DNA of 64,000 nucleotides from Chloroflexota bacterium (lineage in GTDB: Bacteria > Chloroflexota > Dehalococcoidia > Tepidiformales > Tepidiformaceae): contig JACRBT010000011.1 in assembly GCA_016234445.1 (NCBI GenBank), positions 1 to 64,000 on the forward strand. Direction: 5' to 3'. This document shows, one piece after another, positions 41,674 through 48,742 of the stretch. A program made the position numbers and the translations under genes. Numbering within the stretch: the stretch's first letter is position 1; every line of letters begins with the position of its first letter. The notes under the pieces were generated by a model. That model was not told where the DNA came from and searched no databases. It worked only from the letters and a program-made list of their open reading frames with translations.

Positions 41674-41922
41674 CTATCCGCCGCCCCGGATGCACTTCCG
41701 GCGGACGAAGGCGGCCGCCTCGGCCTCGCGCTCGCCGCTGACTTCGATGAAGAGCACGGGGACCACCGTGAGCCCCATCCGAACCGGCTCGCCGGGGATG
41801 AAGCGCACGAGCCAACCGTCGCCGGTCACCGTGCTTTCGTCCCGGGCCACGCCTTCGAATTCGTCCGTCAGGTCGCGAACGAGGAGCGCGGCCGGGACGT
41901 TGCGCACCTCCAGCCGCGTCAT
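41674..41922 (-). CDS. Small hypothetical protein cotranslated with moaD
   Basis: An 82-residue protein of unknown family beginning TRLEVRNVPAALLVRDLTDE and ending RRKCIRGGG. It is mostly beta/alpha with a central TGDGWLVRFIPGEPVRMGLTVVPVLFIEVSG and has a single cysteine near the C-terminus. ATG 41922 overlaps the moaD stop (ATGA). The coupling and its position beside the tungsten AOR suggest a role in pterin cofactor work, but this is inference only. Confidence 0.6.
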   Translation of the reverse strand: MTRLEVRNVPAALLVRDLTDEFEGVARDESTVTGDGWLVRFIPGEPVRMGLTVVPVLFIEVSGEREAEAAAFVRRKCIRGGG

Positions 41923-42194
41923 CCGCCCGCGGCCGGGGGAAAGATGTCGACGGTCGCGTCGGGCGGGATGGGCGTTTCCAGGCCCTGGAGGTGGCGGATT
42001 TCGCGGCCGTCCACGAAGACCTTCACGTAGTCGCTCAGCGACCCGTCGGGCTGCCAGATGAGCGCCCGCAACTCGGGGAAACGATCGCCCGCTGCGTCCA
42101 GGAGCGTGCGGGCCGTGGCGTCGCCGCCGAGGTCGAAGGCGACGTGCTTCGTCCCGGCGATCTGGCGAAGGGTGGCGTAGAAACTGACGTCCAT
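41919..42194 (-). CDS. moaD: MoaD-like molybdopterin-synthase small subunit / ThiS-family sulfur carrier
   Basis: A 91-residue beta-grasp protein. It opens MDVSFYATLRQIAGTKHVAF, has VFVDGREIRHL in the middle and ends VDIFPPAAGG with the terminal diglycine needed for thiocarboxylation. MoaD-like genes commonly accompany AOR genes. ATG 42194 is 8 nt after a TATACT on the minus strand; there is no Shine-Dalgarno. The frame opens further upstream, but that part is antisense to the small membrane gene. Confidence 0.88.
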   Translation of the reverse strand: MDVSFYATLRQIAGTKHVAFDLGGDATARTLLDAAGDRFPELRALIWQPDGSLSDYVKVFVDGREIRHLQGLETPIPPDATVDIFPPAAGG

Positions 42195-42202
42195 CGCCCA
42201 TG

Positions 42203-42210
42203 AGTATACT
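42203..42210. promoter_or_regulatory. Palindromic -10 AGTATACT shared by divergent genes
   Basis: AGTATACT reads TATACT on both strands. Rightward, TATACT (42205-42210) is 6 nt before ATG 42217. Leftward, TATACT (42208-42203) is 8 nt before the moaD ATG at 42194. Neither gene has a Shine-Dalgarno sequence, so the same 8-bp palindrome appears to serve two leaderless messages, which would be mutually exclusive at any moment. Confidence 0.6.
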
Positions 42211-42216
42211 TGCCGC

Positions 42217-42393
42217 ATGGTCGGGCCCGTCGGCCACCGCCGCGACTTCGGGCAAGAATCCCTGGAGTCCGCGGTCAAGGAACACCGCGAGGACCCGTGG
42301 GGCCGGAAGCCCGGCAACAGCTGTCTCGCCTTCTTCGGGCTCGTGATCCTGGTCCTGACCGCGGCGGTCACGCTCTGGCGGCTGTTCACCTGA
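42217..42393 (+). CDS. 58-residue single-span membrane protein, copy 1
   Basis: A 58-residue protein: a charged cytoplasmic-type N-terminus (residues 1-35, including HREDPWGRKPG) followed by one membrane helix (about 36-54) and the end WRLFT. Codon use matches its neighbours. It starts 6 nt after TATACT with no ribosome binding site. It aligns without gaps to the next small protein over its whole length (21 of 58 identical). It is too short for most gene callers. Function unknown. Confidence 0.7.
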   Translation: MVGPVGHRRDFGQESLESAVKEHREDPWGRKPGNSCLAFFGLVILVLTAAVTLWRLFT

Positions 42394-42409
42394 GCCCGCG
42401 GCTCCGGTG

Positions 42410-42415
42410 TATGAT
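42410..42415 (+). promoter_or_regulatory. -10 box TATGAT, 6 nt before the second small membrane gene
   Basis: TATGAT followed by GACCTC and ATG 42422 gives the same leaderless layout as the first copy, so each paralogue seems to have its own promoter. Confidence 0.5.
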
Positions 42416-42421
42416 GACCTC

Positions 42422-42598
42422 ATGTTGGGACGCCTTCCGCAGCAGGATCCCTTCGACGAAGGAGAGATCCGGGCGCGGGTAGAACGAATCCACGAGGACC
42501 CACACCTGCGCGGCCCGGGCAAGAGCATCCTTGCCGCCGCCGGGGTGGCGCTGCTGGTGGTCTGGGCCGCCTGGTGGGCGTGGCCGCTCATCACCTGA
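42422..42598 (+). CDS. 58-residue single-span membrane protein, copy 2
   Basis: Also exactly 58 residues. The N-terminal half is acidic/amphipathic (DEGEIRARVERIHEDP), then LRGPGKSILAAAG leads into a Trp-rich membrane helix (VWAAWWAWPL). Shared with copy 1 are EDP-x2-R-x-PG-x-S-x-LA-x2-G and the terminal W-x-L-x-T. It lies 28 nt after copy 1 with its own -10 box. Family unknown to me. Confidence 0.7.
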   Translation: MLGRLPQQDPFDEGEIRARVERIHEDPHLRGPGKSILAAAGVALLVVWAAWWAWPLIT

Positions 42599-42620
42599 CG
42601 CGGTGTGCTACCATAACGCG

Positions 42621-42689
42621 GTGCTGCTTCCGATGACGAAGCCCCCGGTGATAGTTCCCCCGCGGCAATCCCGCGGGGCTGTGATTTAG
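42621..42689 (+). CDS. Candidate leaderless 22-codon leader peptide upstream of citramalate synthase
   Basis: TACCAT (42609-42614), 6 nt, then GTG opens a 22-codon frame ending TAG 42687-42689. It encodes Leu-Leu early, then Val-Ile-Val, and Val-Ile as the last two residues, so branched-chain codons make up almost a third of it. It overlaps a strong hairpin (42658-42678) and precedes a gene of isoleucine synthesis. This suggests ribosome-mediated attenuation, but no alternative antiterminator was worked out. Confidence 0.4.
   Translation: MLLPMTKPPVIVPPRQSRGAVI
42658..42678 (+). promoter_or_regulatory. Hairpin within the leader region of citramalate synthase
   Basis: CCCCGCGG (42658-42665) pairs perfectly with CCGCGGGG (42671-42678) around a 5-nt loop. 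Only a short TTT follows 7 nt later, so it is not a standard terminator. Its 5' arm lies just after the Val-Ile-Val codons of the leader frame, where a stalled ribosome could cover it. Confidence 0.4.
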
Positions 42690-42760
42690 CGCGCCTTTCT
42701 CCCCCGCTCTTTTCCGTTCGCCAGCCCGCCGTATCTTCGAAGAGAGAAAGGTCTCCCCAC

Positions 42761-44350
42761 ATGCCCACCGACCGCGTCCAGCTTTACGACACCACCCTCC
42801 GCGATGGCAGCCAGATGGAGGGCATCTCCCTTTCCGTCGAGGACAAGGTCCGGATTACGCGGAAGCTCGACGAGCTCGGTCTGGAGTGGATCGAAGGCGG
42901 GTTTCCGGGTTCGAACCCCAAGGACGCCGAGTACTTCCGCCGCCTCCGCGAGATCAAGCTCAAGAACGCGAAGGTCAGCGCCTTCGGCGGCACGCGTAAG
43001 CCGAACATCACCTGCGAAACCGACGCCAACATCCAGAGCATGGTCGCCGCCGAGACCCCGGGCATCACCCTCGTGGGCAAGGCCAGCATGTTCCAGGTTC
43101 GCGAGATCCTCGAAACCAGCGGCGAAGAGAACCTGGCGATGATCACCGACACGGTGAAGTACTTCAAGGGCCTCGGGAAGACTGTCTTCTTCGACGCCGA
43201 ACACTTCTTCGACGGGTTCGCCGACGACCCCGACTACTCCCTCCAGTGCCTGGCGACTGCCGCCCGCGCCGGCGCCGACGCTCTCGTCCTCTGCGACACC
43301 AACGGCGGGATGACCACCTTCGGGATGCTCCGGGCCATCGCCGCGGTCCAACACCGGATGAACGACGTCCGCCTCGGGATTCACTGCCACAACGACGCCG
43401 GGCTCGCCGTCGCGAACTCGATGGCCGCGGTCGAAGCGGGCGTCTGGCAGGTGCAGGGCTGCGTGAACGGCTACGGGGAACGCTGCGGGAACGCCGACAT
43501 CCTCACGATCCTCGCGAACCTCAAGCTCAAGATGGGGCTCGAAGTGGTGGAAGACGAGCAACTCGCCCGCCTGGCCGAGGTCTCCCACTACGTCAGCGAA
43601 CTCGCGAACATGCTCCCGAACGCCCAGGCGCCCTACGTCGGCCAGAGCGCTTTCGCCCACAAGGCGGGCTACCACGTCGCCGGGATCATGAAGAACGAGT
43701 CGGCCTACCAGCACGTCGACCCCGTCCGCGTCGGCAACACCAGCCGCGTCCTCGTCAGCGAACTCTCCGGGCAGCGCAACCTCCTGATGAAGCTCCAGGA
43801 GCGCGGCATCGACTTCCCCCTCACGCAGGAGGAGATCAAGAAGCTGCTCGACACGGTCAAGGAGAAGGAGAGCCAGGGCTACCAGTACGAGGGCGCCGAA
43901 GCCAGCTTCGAACTCCTCGTCCGCCGGACCCTGCCGGGCTACCGGGCGCCGTTCGAACTCGAGGACTTCGTCATCGTCGAACGCCGCCGCCAGAGCCACG
44001 ACGTCCAGCAGCTGAACGAAATGCTCGCCGAGGCGATGGTGAAGGTCCGGGTCGACGGCGAACTGAAGCACACGGCGTCCGAAGGCAACGGCCCCGTCAA
44101 CGCCCTGGACACCGCCGCGCGGAAGGCGCTGGTCGAGTTCTACCCTGCCCTCGCCGAAGTGAAGCTGGTCGACTACAAGGTGCGCATCCTCGACAGCCAG
44201 GCGGCCACGGGCGCGAAGACCCGCGTGCTCATCGAAAGCACCGACGGGACGCGCTACTGGACCACGGTCGGCTGTTCGACCGACATCATCGAAGCCTCCT
44301 GGCTCGCCCTCGCGGACGCGCTCGAATACGCCCTCACCGCCGAGGGATAG
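42761..44350 (+). CDS. cimA: Citramalate synthase
   Basis: A 529-residue enzyme of the isopropylmalate/citramalate synthase family that condenses pyruvate and acetyl-CoA, the first step of the threonine-independent isoleucine route. The catalytic start QLYDTTLRDGSQMEGIS, GGFPGSNPKD, HCHNDAGLAVANS and VNGYGERCGNADI fit CimA rather than LeuA, as does AHKAGYHVAGIMKN. The C-terminal regulatory LeuA-dimer domain begins near residue 390 (feedback by isoleucine expected). GAGAAAGG precedes ATG 42761. Confidence 0.93.
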   Translation: MPTDRVQLYDTTLRDGSQMEGISLSVEDKVRITRKLDELGLEWIEGGFPGSNPKDAEYFRRLREIKLKNAKVSAFGGTRKPNITCETDANIQSMVAAETPGITLVGKASMFQVREILETSGEENLAMITDTVKYFKGLGKTVFFDAEHFFDGFADDPDYSLQCLATAARAGADALVLCDTNGGMTTFGMLRAIAAVQHRMNDVRLGIHCHNDAGLAVANSMAAVEAGVWQVQGCVNGYGERCGNADILTILANLKLKMGLEVVEDEQLARLAEVSHYVSELANMLPNAQAPYVGQSAFAHKAGYHVAGIMKNESAYQHVDPVRVGNTSRVLVSELSGQRNLLMKLQERGIDFPLTQEEIKKLLDTVKEKESQGYQYEGAEASFELLVRRTLPGYRAPFELEDFVIVERRRQSHDVQQLNEMLAEAMVKVRVDGELKHTASEGNGPVNALDTAARKALVEFYPALAEVKLVDYKVRILDSQAATGAKTRVLIESTDGTRYWTTVGCSTDIIEASWLALADALEYALTAEG

Positions 44351-44353
44351 CCG

Positions 44354-45265
44354 CTACCGCGACCCCGGGACGATCCCCCGGACCGCGGTCTCGACGCTGA
44401 AGACGCTGGTCCCGGCCGCGAGGTAGAGCGTGGAGAACGCGGCGCCGCCGAAGGTGATGTTGGCGGCGTGCTCGTCCATTTCGAATACGCCGAGATACTC
44501 GCCGGCGGCGGTGTGAACGGAGACGCCGCCCGCCCCCGTCGTCCAGAGGCGGCCATCGGTGTCGACCTTCATGCCATCGGGGGCGCCCCGCCGGGGGTCG
44601 GCGTGCTGGTCGACGAACAGCGTCCGTTCGCCGAGGCTGAGGTCGGGGTTCACCCGGTATCGCCAGATGAGGCGCTCCTGGGAGTCGCCGATGTAGAGGT
44701 GCGATTCGTCCGGGGTGAAAGCAAGGCCGTTCGGCTGGCTAAAGCCTTCCGGCACCACCAGGTGGAGCGAGCCATCCCGGTCGATGCGGTAGACGCCCTG
44801 GAACGAAAGCTCCGGTTTCTGGCCCTCGGCGCCGAAGCGGGGGCTGCGGCCGCTGTCCATCCCATAGGTCGGGTCGGTGAAGAAGATGGACCCGCTGGAG
44901 TGGACGACGAGGTCGTTCGGGCTGTTGAGGCGATGGCCGTCCCAGTGGCTGGCGAGCGTTTCGGTCGCGCCCGGGCTGGCGTAGGCGCCGCGGGACACTC
45001 GTCGCCCCCCGTGCTCGCAGGCGAGGACGTTCCCGGTCGCGTCGAGCGTGAGGCCGTTCGACCAGCCGCTCGGTCCGCGGTAGGTCTCGGCGGCCGTGGT
45101 ACCCGGGCGCCAGCGGTGCATGCGGTTGCCGGGGATGTCACTGAACACCAGGGCGCTGTCCGCCGGGATCCAGATGGGGCCTTCGGTGAAGCCAAACCCA
45201 CCGCAAAGGCGGGTCTCTTCGGATGTGAGGAGGTCGGATATGCCGCGGTCGTCTTCGATGCGCAT
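44354..45265 (-). CDS. SMP-30/gluconolactonase family protein
   Basis: A 303-residue six-bladed beta-propeller hydrolase. FTEGPIWIPADSALVFSDI is the N-terminal metal-site motif (Glu), followed by SPNDLVVHSSGSIFFTDPTYG (Asn/Asp ligands) and SQPNGLAFTPDESHLYIGDS. Members open sugar lactones or other lactones. ATG 45265 begins the clear family similarity. It ends 3 nt from the convergent cimA stop. Confidence 0.87.
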   Translation of the reverse strand: MRIEDDRGISDLLTSEETRLCGGFGFTEGPIWIPADSALVFSDIPGNRMHRWRPGTTAAETYRGPSGWSNGLTLDATGNVLACEHGGRRVSRGAYASPGATETLASHWDGHRLNSPNDLVVHSSGSIFFTDPTYGMDSGRSPRFGAEGQKPELSFQGVYRIDRDGSLHLVVPEGFSQPNGLAFTPDESHLYIGDSQERLIWRYRVNPDLSLGERTLFVDQHADPRRGAPDGMKVDTDGRLWTTGAGGVSVHTAAGEYLGVFEMDEHAANITFGGAAFSTLYLAAGTSVFSVETAVRGIVPGSR

Positions 45266-45344
45266 CAGGCCGCGATTCTGCCACAAACCGGCGGCGCCTG
45301 CTGACCGCGCGACCCTCGAATTGGGGTGACGCCTGCCGCGGCGG

Positions 45345-45350
45345 TAAGCT
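45345..45350 (+). promoter_or_regulatory. -10 box TAAGCT, 6 nt before a crotonase ATG
   Basis: TAAGCT, ACCGGC, then ATG 45357, with no Shine-Dalgarno. It fits the leaderless pattern. Confidence 0.45.
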
Positions 45351-45356
45351 ACCGGC

Positions 45357-46178
45357 ATGGAACTGAAAGCGACCCGCTACGACGTCGACGGCCCCCTGGC
45401 GACGGTGACCCTTGCCCGGCCGCACCGGCTGAACGCGTGGACCGGCCGGATGCACACCGAATACCGCTGGTGCATCGCCGAGGCCGAGTCGGATCCCGCC
45501 GTGCGGGCCATCATCGTCACCGGCGAAGGGCGGGGGTTCTGCGCGGGCGCCGACTCTGCCGCTCTCGAAGGCCACGTTGAGAAGGGCGGCTACGACTCCG
45601 GCATCCGCGAACCGCTGGCGAATCCGGGCTATGGTGTCCGCCCCGAGTTCGACCACAACTTCGCCTTCCAGTTCGGGCTGACGAAGCCGGTCATCGCCGC
45701 GATCAACGGCCCTGCCGCGGGCGTTGGCCTGGTCATTGGCTGCTTCGCGGACATCCGTTTCGCCGCCGCGGGCATCAAGCTGACGACCGCCCACGGGAAG
45801 CTCGGCCTCCCGGCTGAGTACGGCCTTTCGTGGCTGCTGCCGCGGCTGGTCGGCGTCTCCCGGGCGAGCGAACTGCTTTTCTCAAGCAGGGTGTTTCTCG
45901 CCGAAGAGGCGGCCGCGATGGGCCTGCTCACCGGCGTCCTCCCCGGGGACGAACTCATGCCGTTTGTCCGCGACTACGCCCGCCGCCTGGCGGCGACCGT
46001 CGCCCCATCGTCACTCCGCGAGACGAAGCGGCAGCTCTACGCCGACCTCCATCGCGACGTGGGAAGCGCGGTCGCTGAGTCGGAGGTGCTCCTGGACCAG
46101 ATGACGAAGAGCGCCGATTTCCGGGAGGGCGTCGCGGCTCTGCTGGAGAAGCGGGAGCCACGGTTCCCGGGCCACTAG
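45357..46178 (+). CDS. Enoyl-CoA hydratase/isomerase (crotonase) family protein
   Basis: A 273-residue crotonase with VTLARPHRLNAWTG, GFCAGADSAALEG and IAAINGPAAGVGLVIGCFADIRFA, then HGKLGLPAEYGLSWLLPRLVG. The PAEYGLSWLLPR segment retains the second glutamate, suggesting real hydratase or related activity. An extra loop of about 20 residues follows the first oxyanion segment. The gene stands alone between the divergent SMP-30 gene and the transketolase pair. Confidence 0.87.
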   Translation: MELKATRYDVDGPLATVTLARPHRLNAWTGRMHTEYRWCIAEAESDPAVRAIIVTGEGRGFCAGADSAALEGHVEKGGYDSGIREPLANPGYGVRPEFDHNFAFQFGLTKPVIAAINGPAAGVGLVIGCFADIRFAAAGIKLTTAHGKLGLPAEYGLSWLLPRLVGVSRASELLFSSRVFLAEEAAAMGLLTGVLPGDELMPFVRDYARRLAATVAPSSLRETKRQLYADLHRDVGSAVAESEVLLDQMTKSADFREGVAALLEKREPRFPGH

Positions 46179-46227
46179 CGGCCGGGAGATCGCCCGGCGA
46201 GCATTCGCCCGACTCACCCGCACCCCT

Positions 46228-46233
46228 TATCCT
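46228..46233 (+). promoter_or_regulatory. -10 box TATCCT, 8 nt before the transketolase ATG
   Basis: TATCCT, 8 nt, ATG 46242, with no ribosome binding site between. It is probably leaderless, like the preceding crotonase. Confidence 0.45.
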
Positions 46234-46241
46234 TTGCCCCG

Positions 46242-47087
46242 ATGTCATCTCCCACCATCGCTTCCGTTTCCGTCGACGAACTGCGTGACATAGCCAAGCG
46301 CGTCCGGGCCCACATCGTGCGGATGGTCGCCGCCGCCCAGAGCGGGCACCCCGGGGGTTCGCTTTCCGCGGTCGAACTCGGCGTGTCGCTCTTCTGGAAC
46401 CACCTCCGCTGCGACCCGTCCCGCCCCGACTGGCCAGACCGCGACCGCTTCCTGCTCTCGAAGGGCCACGCGACTCCCTTCTACTACAGCCTCCTCGCCG
46501 AGCGGGGGTACTTCAGCACGGACCTCCTCTCCGGCTTCCGGACGCTCGGCAGCCCGCTCCAGGGCCACGCTTCGATGAATGCCGCGCCGGGGATCGAAAT
46601 GTCCGGTGGCTCGCTCGGGCAGGGGCTCTCGTTCGCGATCGGCCAGGCGAAGGCCGCCCGCATGGACGGCCGCGACTCCCGTTGCTGGGTGCTCCTTGGC
46701 GATGGCGAGCTGAACGAAGGGCAGGTCTGGGAGGCGGCGATGGCCGTGCCCCACTTCGGCCTCGGCGACCGCATCATCGCCATGGTCGACCGCAACGGCA
46801 TCCAGAACGACGGCTTCGCCGACACGATCATGCGAACCCACCCGGCCGACATGTTCCGGGGTTTCGGCTGGCAGGTCATCGAATGCGACGGCCACGACAT
46901 GGCCGCGGTCGACCAGGCGCTGAGCGAGGCCGAACGGCCCCACGAGAAGCCCCGGTGCGTCGTCGCCTACACGATCAAAGGCCGCGGGGTGAGCTACATG
47001 GAGAACAACCCGAGCTTCCACGGCAAGGCCCCGAACGCCGACCAGTTGGCCACGGCAATCGCCGAGATCGAGCTGGGCCTGAAATGA
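46242..47087 (+). CDS. Transketolase, N-terminal (thiamine-binding) subunit
   Basis: A 281-residue subunit. It shows VRMVAAAQSGHPGGSLSAVEL, FLLSKGHATPFYYSLLAERG, MSGGSLGQGLSFAIGQA and the ThDP motif LGDGELNEGQVWEAAM...VDRNGIQNDG. Splitting transketolase into two genes is the archaeal/clostridial style, seen in several thermophilic bacteria. It overlaps the C-terminal subunit by 4 nt. The complex exchanges two-carbon units in the pentose phosphate pathway. Confidence 0.92.
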   Translation: MSSPTIASVSVDELRDIAKRVRAHIVRMVAAAQSGHPGGSLSAVELGVSLFWNHLRCDPSRPDWPDRDRFLLSKGHATPFYYSLLAERGYFSTDLLSGFRTLGSPLQGHASMNAAPGIEMSGGSLGQGLSFAIGQAKAARMDGRDSRCWVLLGDGELNEGQVWEAAMAVPHFGLGDRIIAMVDRNGIQNDGFADTIMRTHPADMFRGFGWQVIECDGHDMAAVDQALSEAERPHEKPRCVVAYTIKGRGVSYMENNPSFHGKAPNADQLATAIAEIELGLK

Positions 47088-48040
47088 GCGCCCCAACGCC
47101 AACCTCTGCCGCGACGCGCGAGGCCTACCCCTTTGGGCTCCTCGACCTCGTCGAAGCCGGCGTCGACGTCGTCGCGATCGACGCCGACCTCTCGGTCTCA
47201 ACCATGGGCTACCAGTTCGGCGAAAAGCACCCGGACCGCTGGATGACGGTCGGTGTCGCGGAGGCGAACATGGTCGGCATCGCCGCCGGTCTGGCCGCCG
47301 CCGGCAAGACCGCGTTCATCGCCAGCTTCGCCGCCTTCCTCCCGGGCCGCTGCTTCGACCAGTTGCGGACCTCGGTGGCCCAGCCCAAGGGCGGGCTCAA
47401 CGTGAAGTGTGTCGGCAGCCACGGCGGCATCACCGTCGGCGAAGACGGGATGAGCGCCCAGGCGGTCGAAGACCTCTCCCTGATGACCTCGCTCATCCCC
47501 TTCGACGTCATCGTCCCCGCCGACTTCGAGGAGGCGCGGCAGGCGATCGTGGCGGTGGGGAAGACCACCCGTCCCGCCTACGTCCGCACCGGGCGCCCCA
47601 AGGTGCCGGCTATCTACGGCCGGGACTACCGCTTCGAGATCGGCCGCTCGAACAAGCTCCGCGAAGGCTCCGACGTTACCCTGATCGCCTGTGGCATCCT
47701 CGTCGAGGCGGCGGTGAAGGCGGCGGACTTCCTCGCGAACGAAGGCATCTCGGCCCGCGTCGTCAACATGGCGACGATCAAGCCGATCGACCGAGAAGCT
47801 GTGATCGCCGCGGCGCGGGAGACGGGCGCGATCGTCACGGCGGAGGAGCACCAGACCACCGGTGGCCTCGGATCGGCGGTCGCGCGTGTGCTCGCCGAGA
47901 CGATCCCGGCGCCGATGAGCTTCGTCGGCGTGGACCGCTACGGGACAAGCGGCAAGTGGGACGAACTCCTCGGCTACTTCGAACTGACCCCGGCCCGGGT
48001 GGCCCAGGCCGCCCGCGACGCGATCGCCCGCAAGCGGTAG
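47084..48040 (+). CDS. Transketolase, C-terminal subunit
   Basis: A 318-residue partner of the preceding subunit. The pyrimidine-binding domain has GVAEANMVGIAAGLAAAGKTAF, with the catalytic glutamate, and SHGGITVGEDGMSAQAVEDLSLM. The C-terminal domain has EEHQTTGGLGSAVARVLAE and ends in KWDELLGYFELTP. ATG 47084 overlaps the previous stop (ATGA). It ends 3 nt from the convergent toxin gene. Confidence 0.92.
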   Translation: MSAPTPTSAATREAYPFGLLDLVEAGVDVVAIDADLSVSTMGYQFGEKHPDRWMTVGVAEANMVGIAAGLAAAGKTAFIASFAAFLPGRCFDQLRTSVAQPKGGLNVKCVGSHGGITVGEDGMSAQAVEDLSLMTSLIPFDVIVPADFEEARQAIVAVGKTTRPAYVRTGRPKVPAIYGRDYRFEIGRSNKLREGSDVTLIACGILVEAAVKAADFLANEGISARVVNMATIKPIDREAVIAAARETGAIVTAEEHQTTGGLGSAVARVLAETIPAPMSFVGVDRYGTSGKWDELLGYFELTPARVAQAARDAIARKR

Positions 48041-48043
48041 GCG

Positions 48044-48451
48044 CTATTCCGGCAACAGCCGGAAGGCGTCGCAGTGGCGGGGACGGATCGCGGCGAAGTG
48101 GCGGCGGTCGAGCGTTACGATCGTGTCGGTGTTGAGACGCTCGGCCAGGGCGATCACGGAGGCATCCGTGCCGCCCAGCGGGAAGTCCGCGTACTGCCTT
48201 ACCAGCTCGGCGATCCGGCGCCAGTCGTCAGCCTCCGGCGCGAGCACTTCGAATTCGCTGAGGCCGTCGAGGAAGGCAACTTCGTGTCGCGCGTCGATCC
48301 GCTGAAGGAAATAGCAGACTTCGGCGACAACCATCGCCGGGATCACGAGTTCGAACTGCGGGGCTTCGAGTATCGCCAGGGATGCGCGATGGTGGGGGTC
48401 GCGACGATTGAAGGAGGCCACCAGCGGGGCGCTATCCACGATCGCGAGCAA
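48044..48451 (-). CDS. vapC: PIN-domain ribonuclease, VapC-like toxin
   Basis: A 135-residue PIN-domain protein. Acidic active-site residues appear in LAIVDSAPLVASF, AMVVAEVCYFL, GGTDASVIALAERL and DTIVTLDRRHF. Such toxins cleave RNA and are held inactive by the partner antitoxin. I chose TTG 48451 because a GGAAG lies just ahead and PIN domains usually start a few residues before the first aspartate; ATG 48484 is the alternative and would lengthen the overlap with the antitoxin from 20 to 53 nt. Confidence 0.82.
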   Translation of the reverse strand: MLAIVDSAPLVASFNRRDPHHRASLAILEAPQFELVIPAMVVAEVCYFLQRIDARHEVAFLDGLSEFEVLAPEADDWRRIAELVRQYADFPLGGTDASVIALAERLNTDTIVTLDRRHFAAIRPRHCDAFRLLPE

Positions 48452-48683
48452 TGTCTTCCGTCCAGTGTTCAGCGAGGACGGCATCGAGATCTGCCGCCGC
48501 CGGGAGCGACGGGTCGTCGATTATCCCGGCCCATGGGATGCGCCGCTTCTTACCGGGGACGCGCCGGATGTTCGCCTGGACGGATTCGCGCACAAACTCC
48601 GACACGGAAACGCGACGGCGTCTCGCCTCACGGCCAACCGCATCCGCAAGTTCCTCGGGCCAGGTGATCGTTGTGCGCTTCAT
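48432..48683 (-). CDS. vapB: Ribbon-helix-helix antitoxin, VapB-like
   Basis: An 83-residue protein whose N-terminal ribbon-helix-helix reads TTITWPEELADAVGREARRRRVSVSEFVRESV, followed by a C-terminal tail (IPWAGIIDDPSLPAAADLDAVLAEHW) that should wrap around the toxin. The genes overlap by 20 nt. It starts at ATG 48683; an ATG 9 nt upstream is possible. It should also repress its own operon. Confidence 0.82.
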   Translation of the reverse strand: MKRTTITWPEELADAVGREARRRRVSVSEFVRESVQANIRRVPGKKRRIPWAGIIDDPSLPAAADLDAVLAEHWTEDIARDRG

Positions 48684-48742
48684 ACCGATCATACTGCCAT
48701 ACTCAGGACAGGCCCGGCAATCGGGAACAAGGAGTCGCGACC

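Noticed and set aside
42907-42919. GGGTTCGAACCCC, which resembles a tRNA T-arm
   Set aside because: It lies in frame inside cimA, coding for the conserved FPGSNPKD segment. No acceptor, D or anticodon arm surrounds it.
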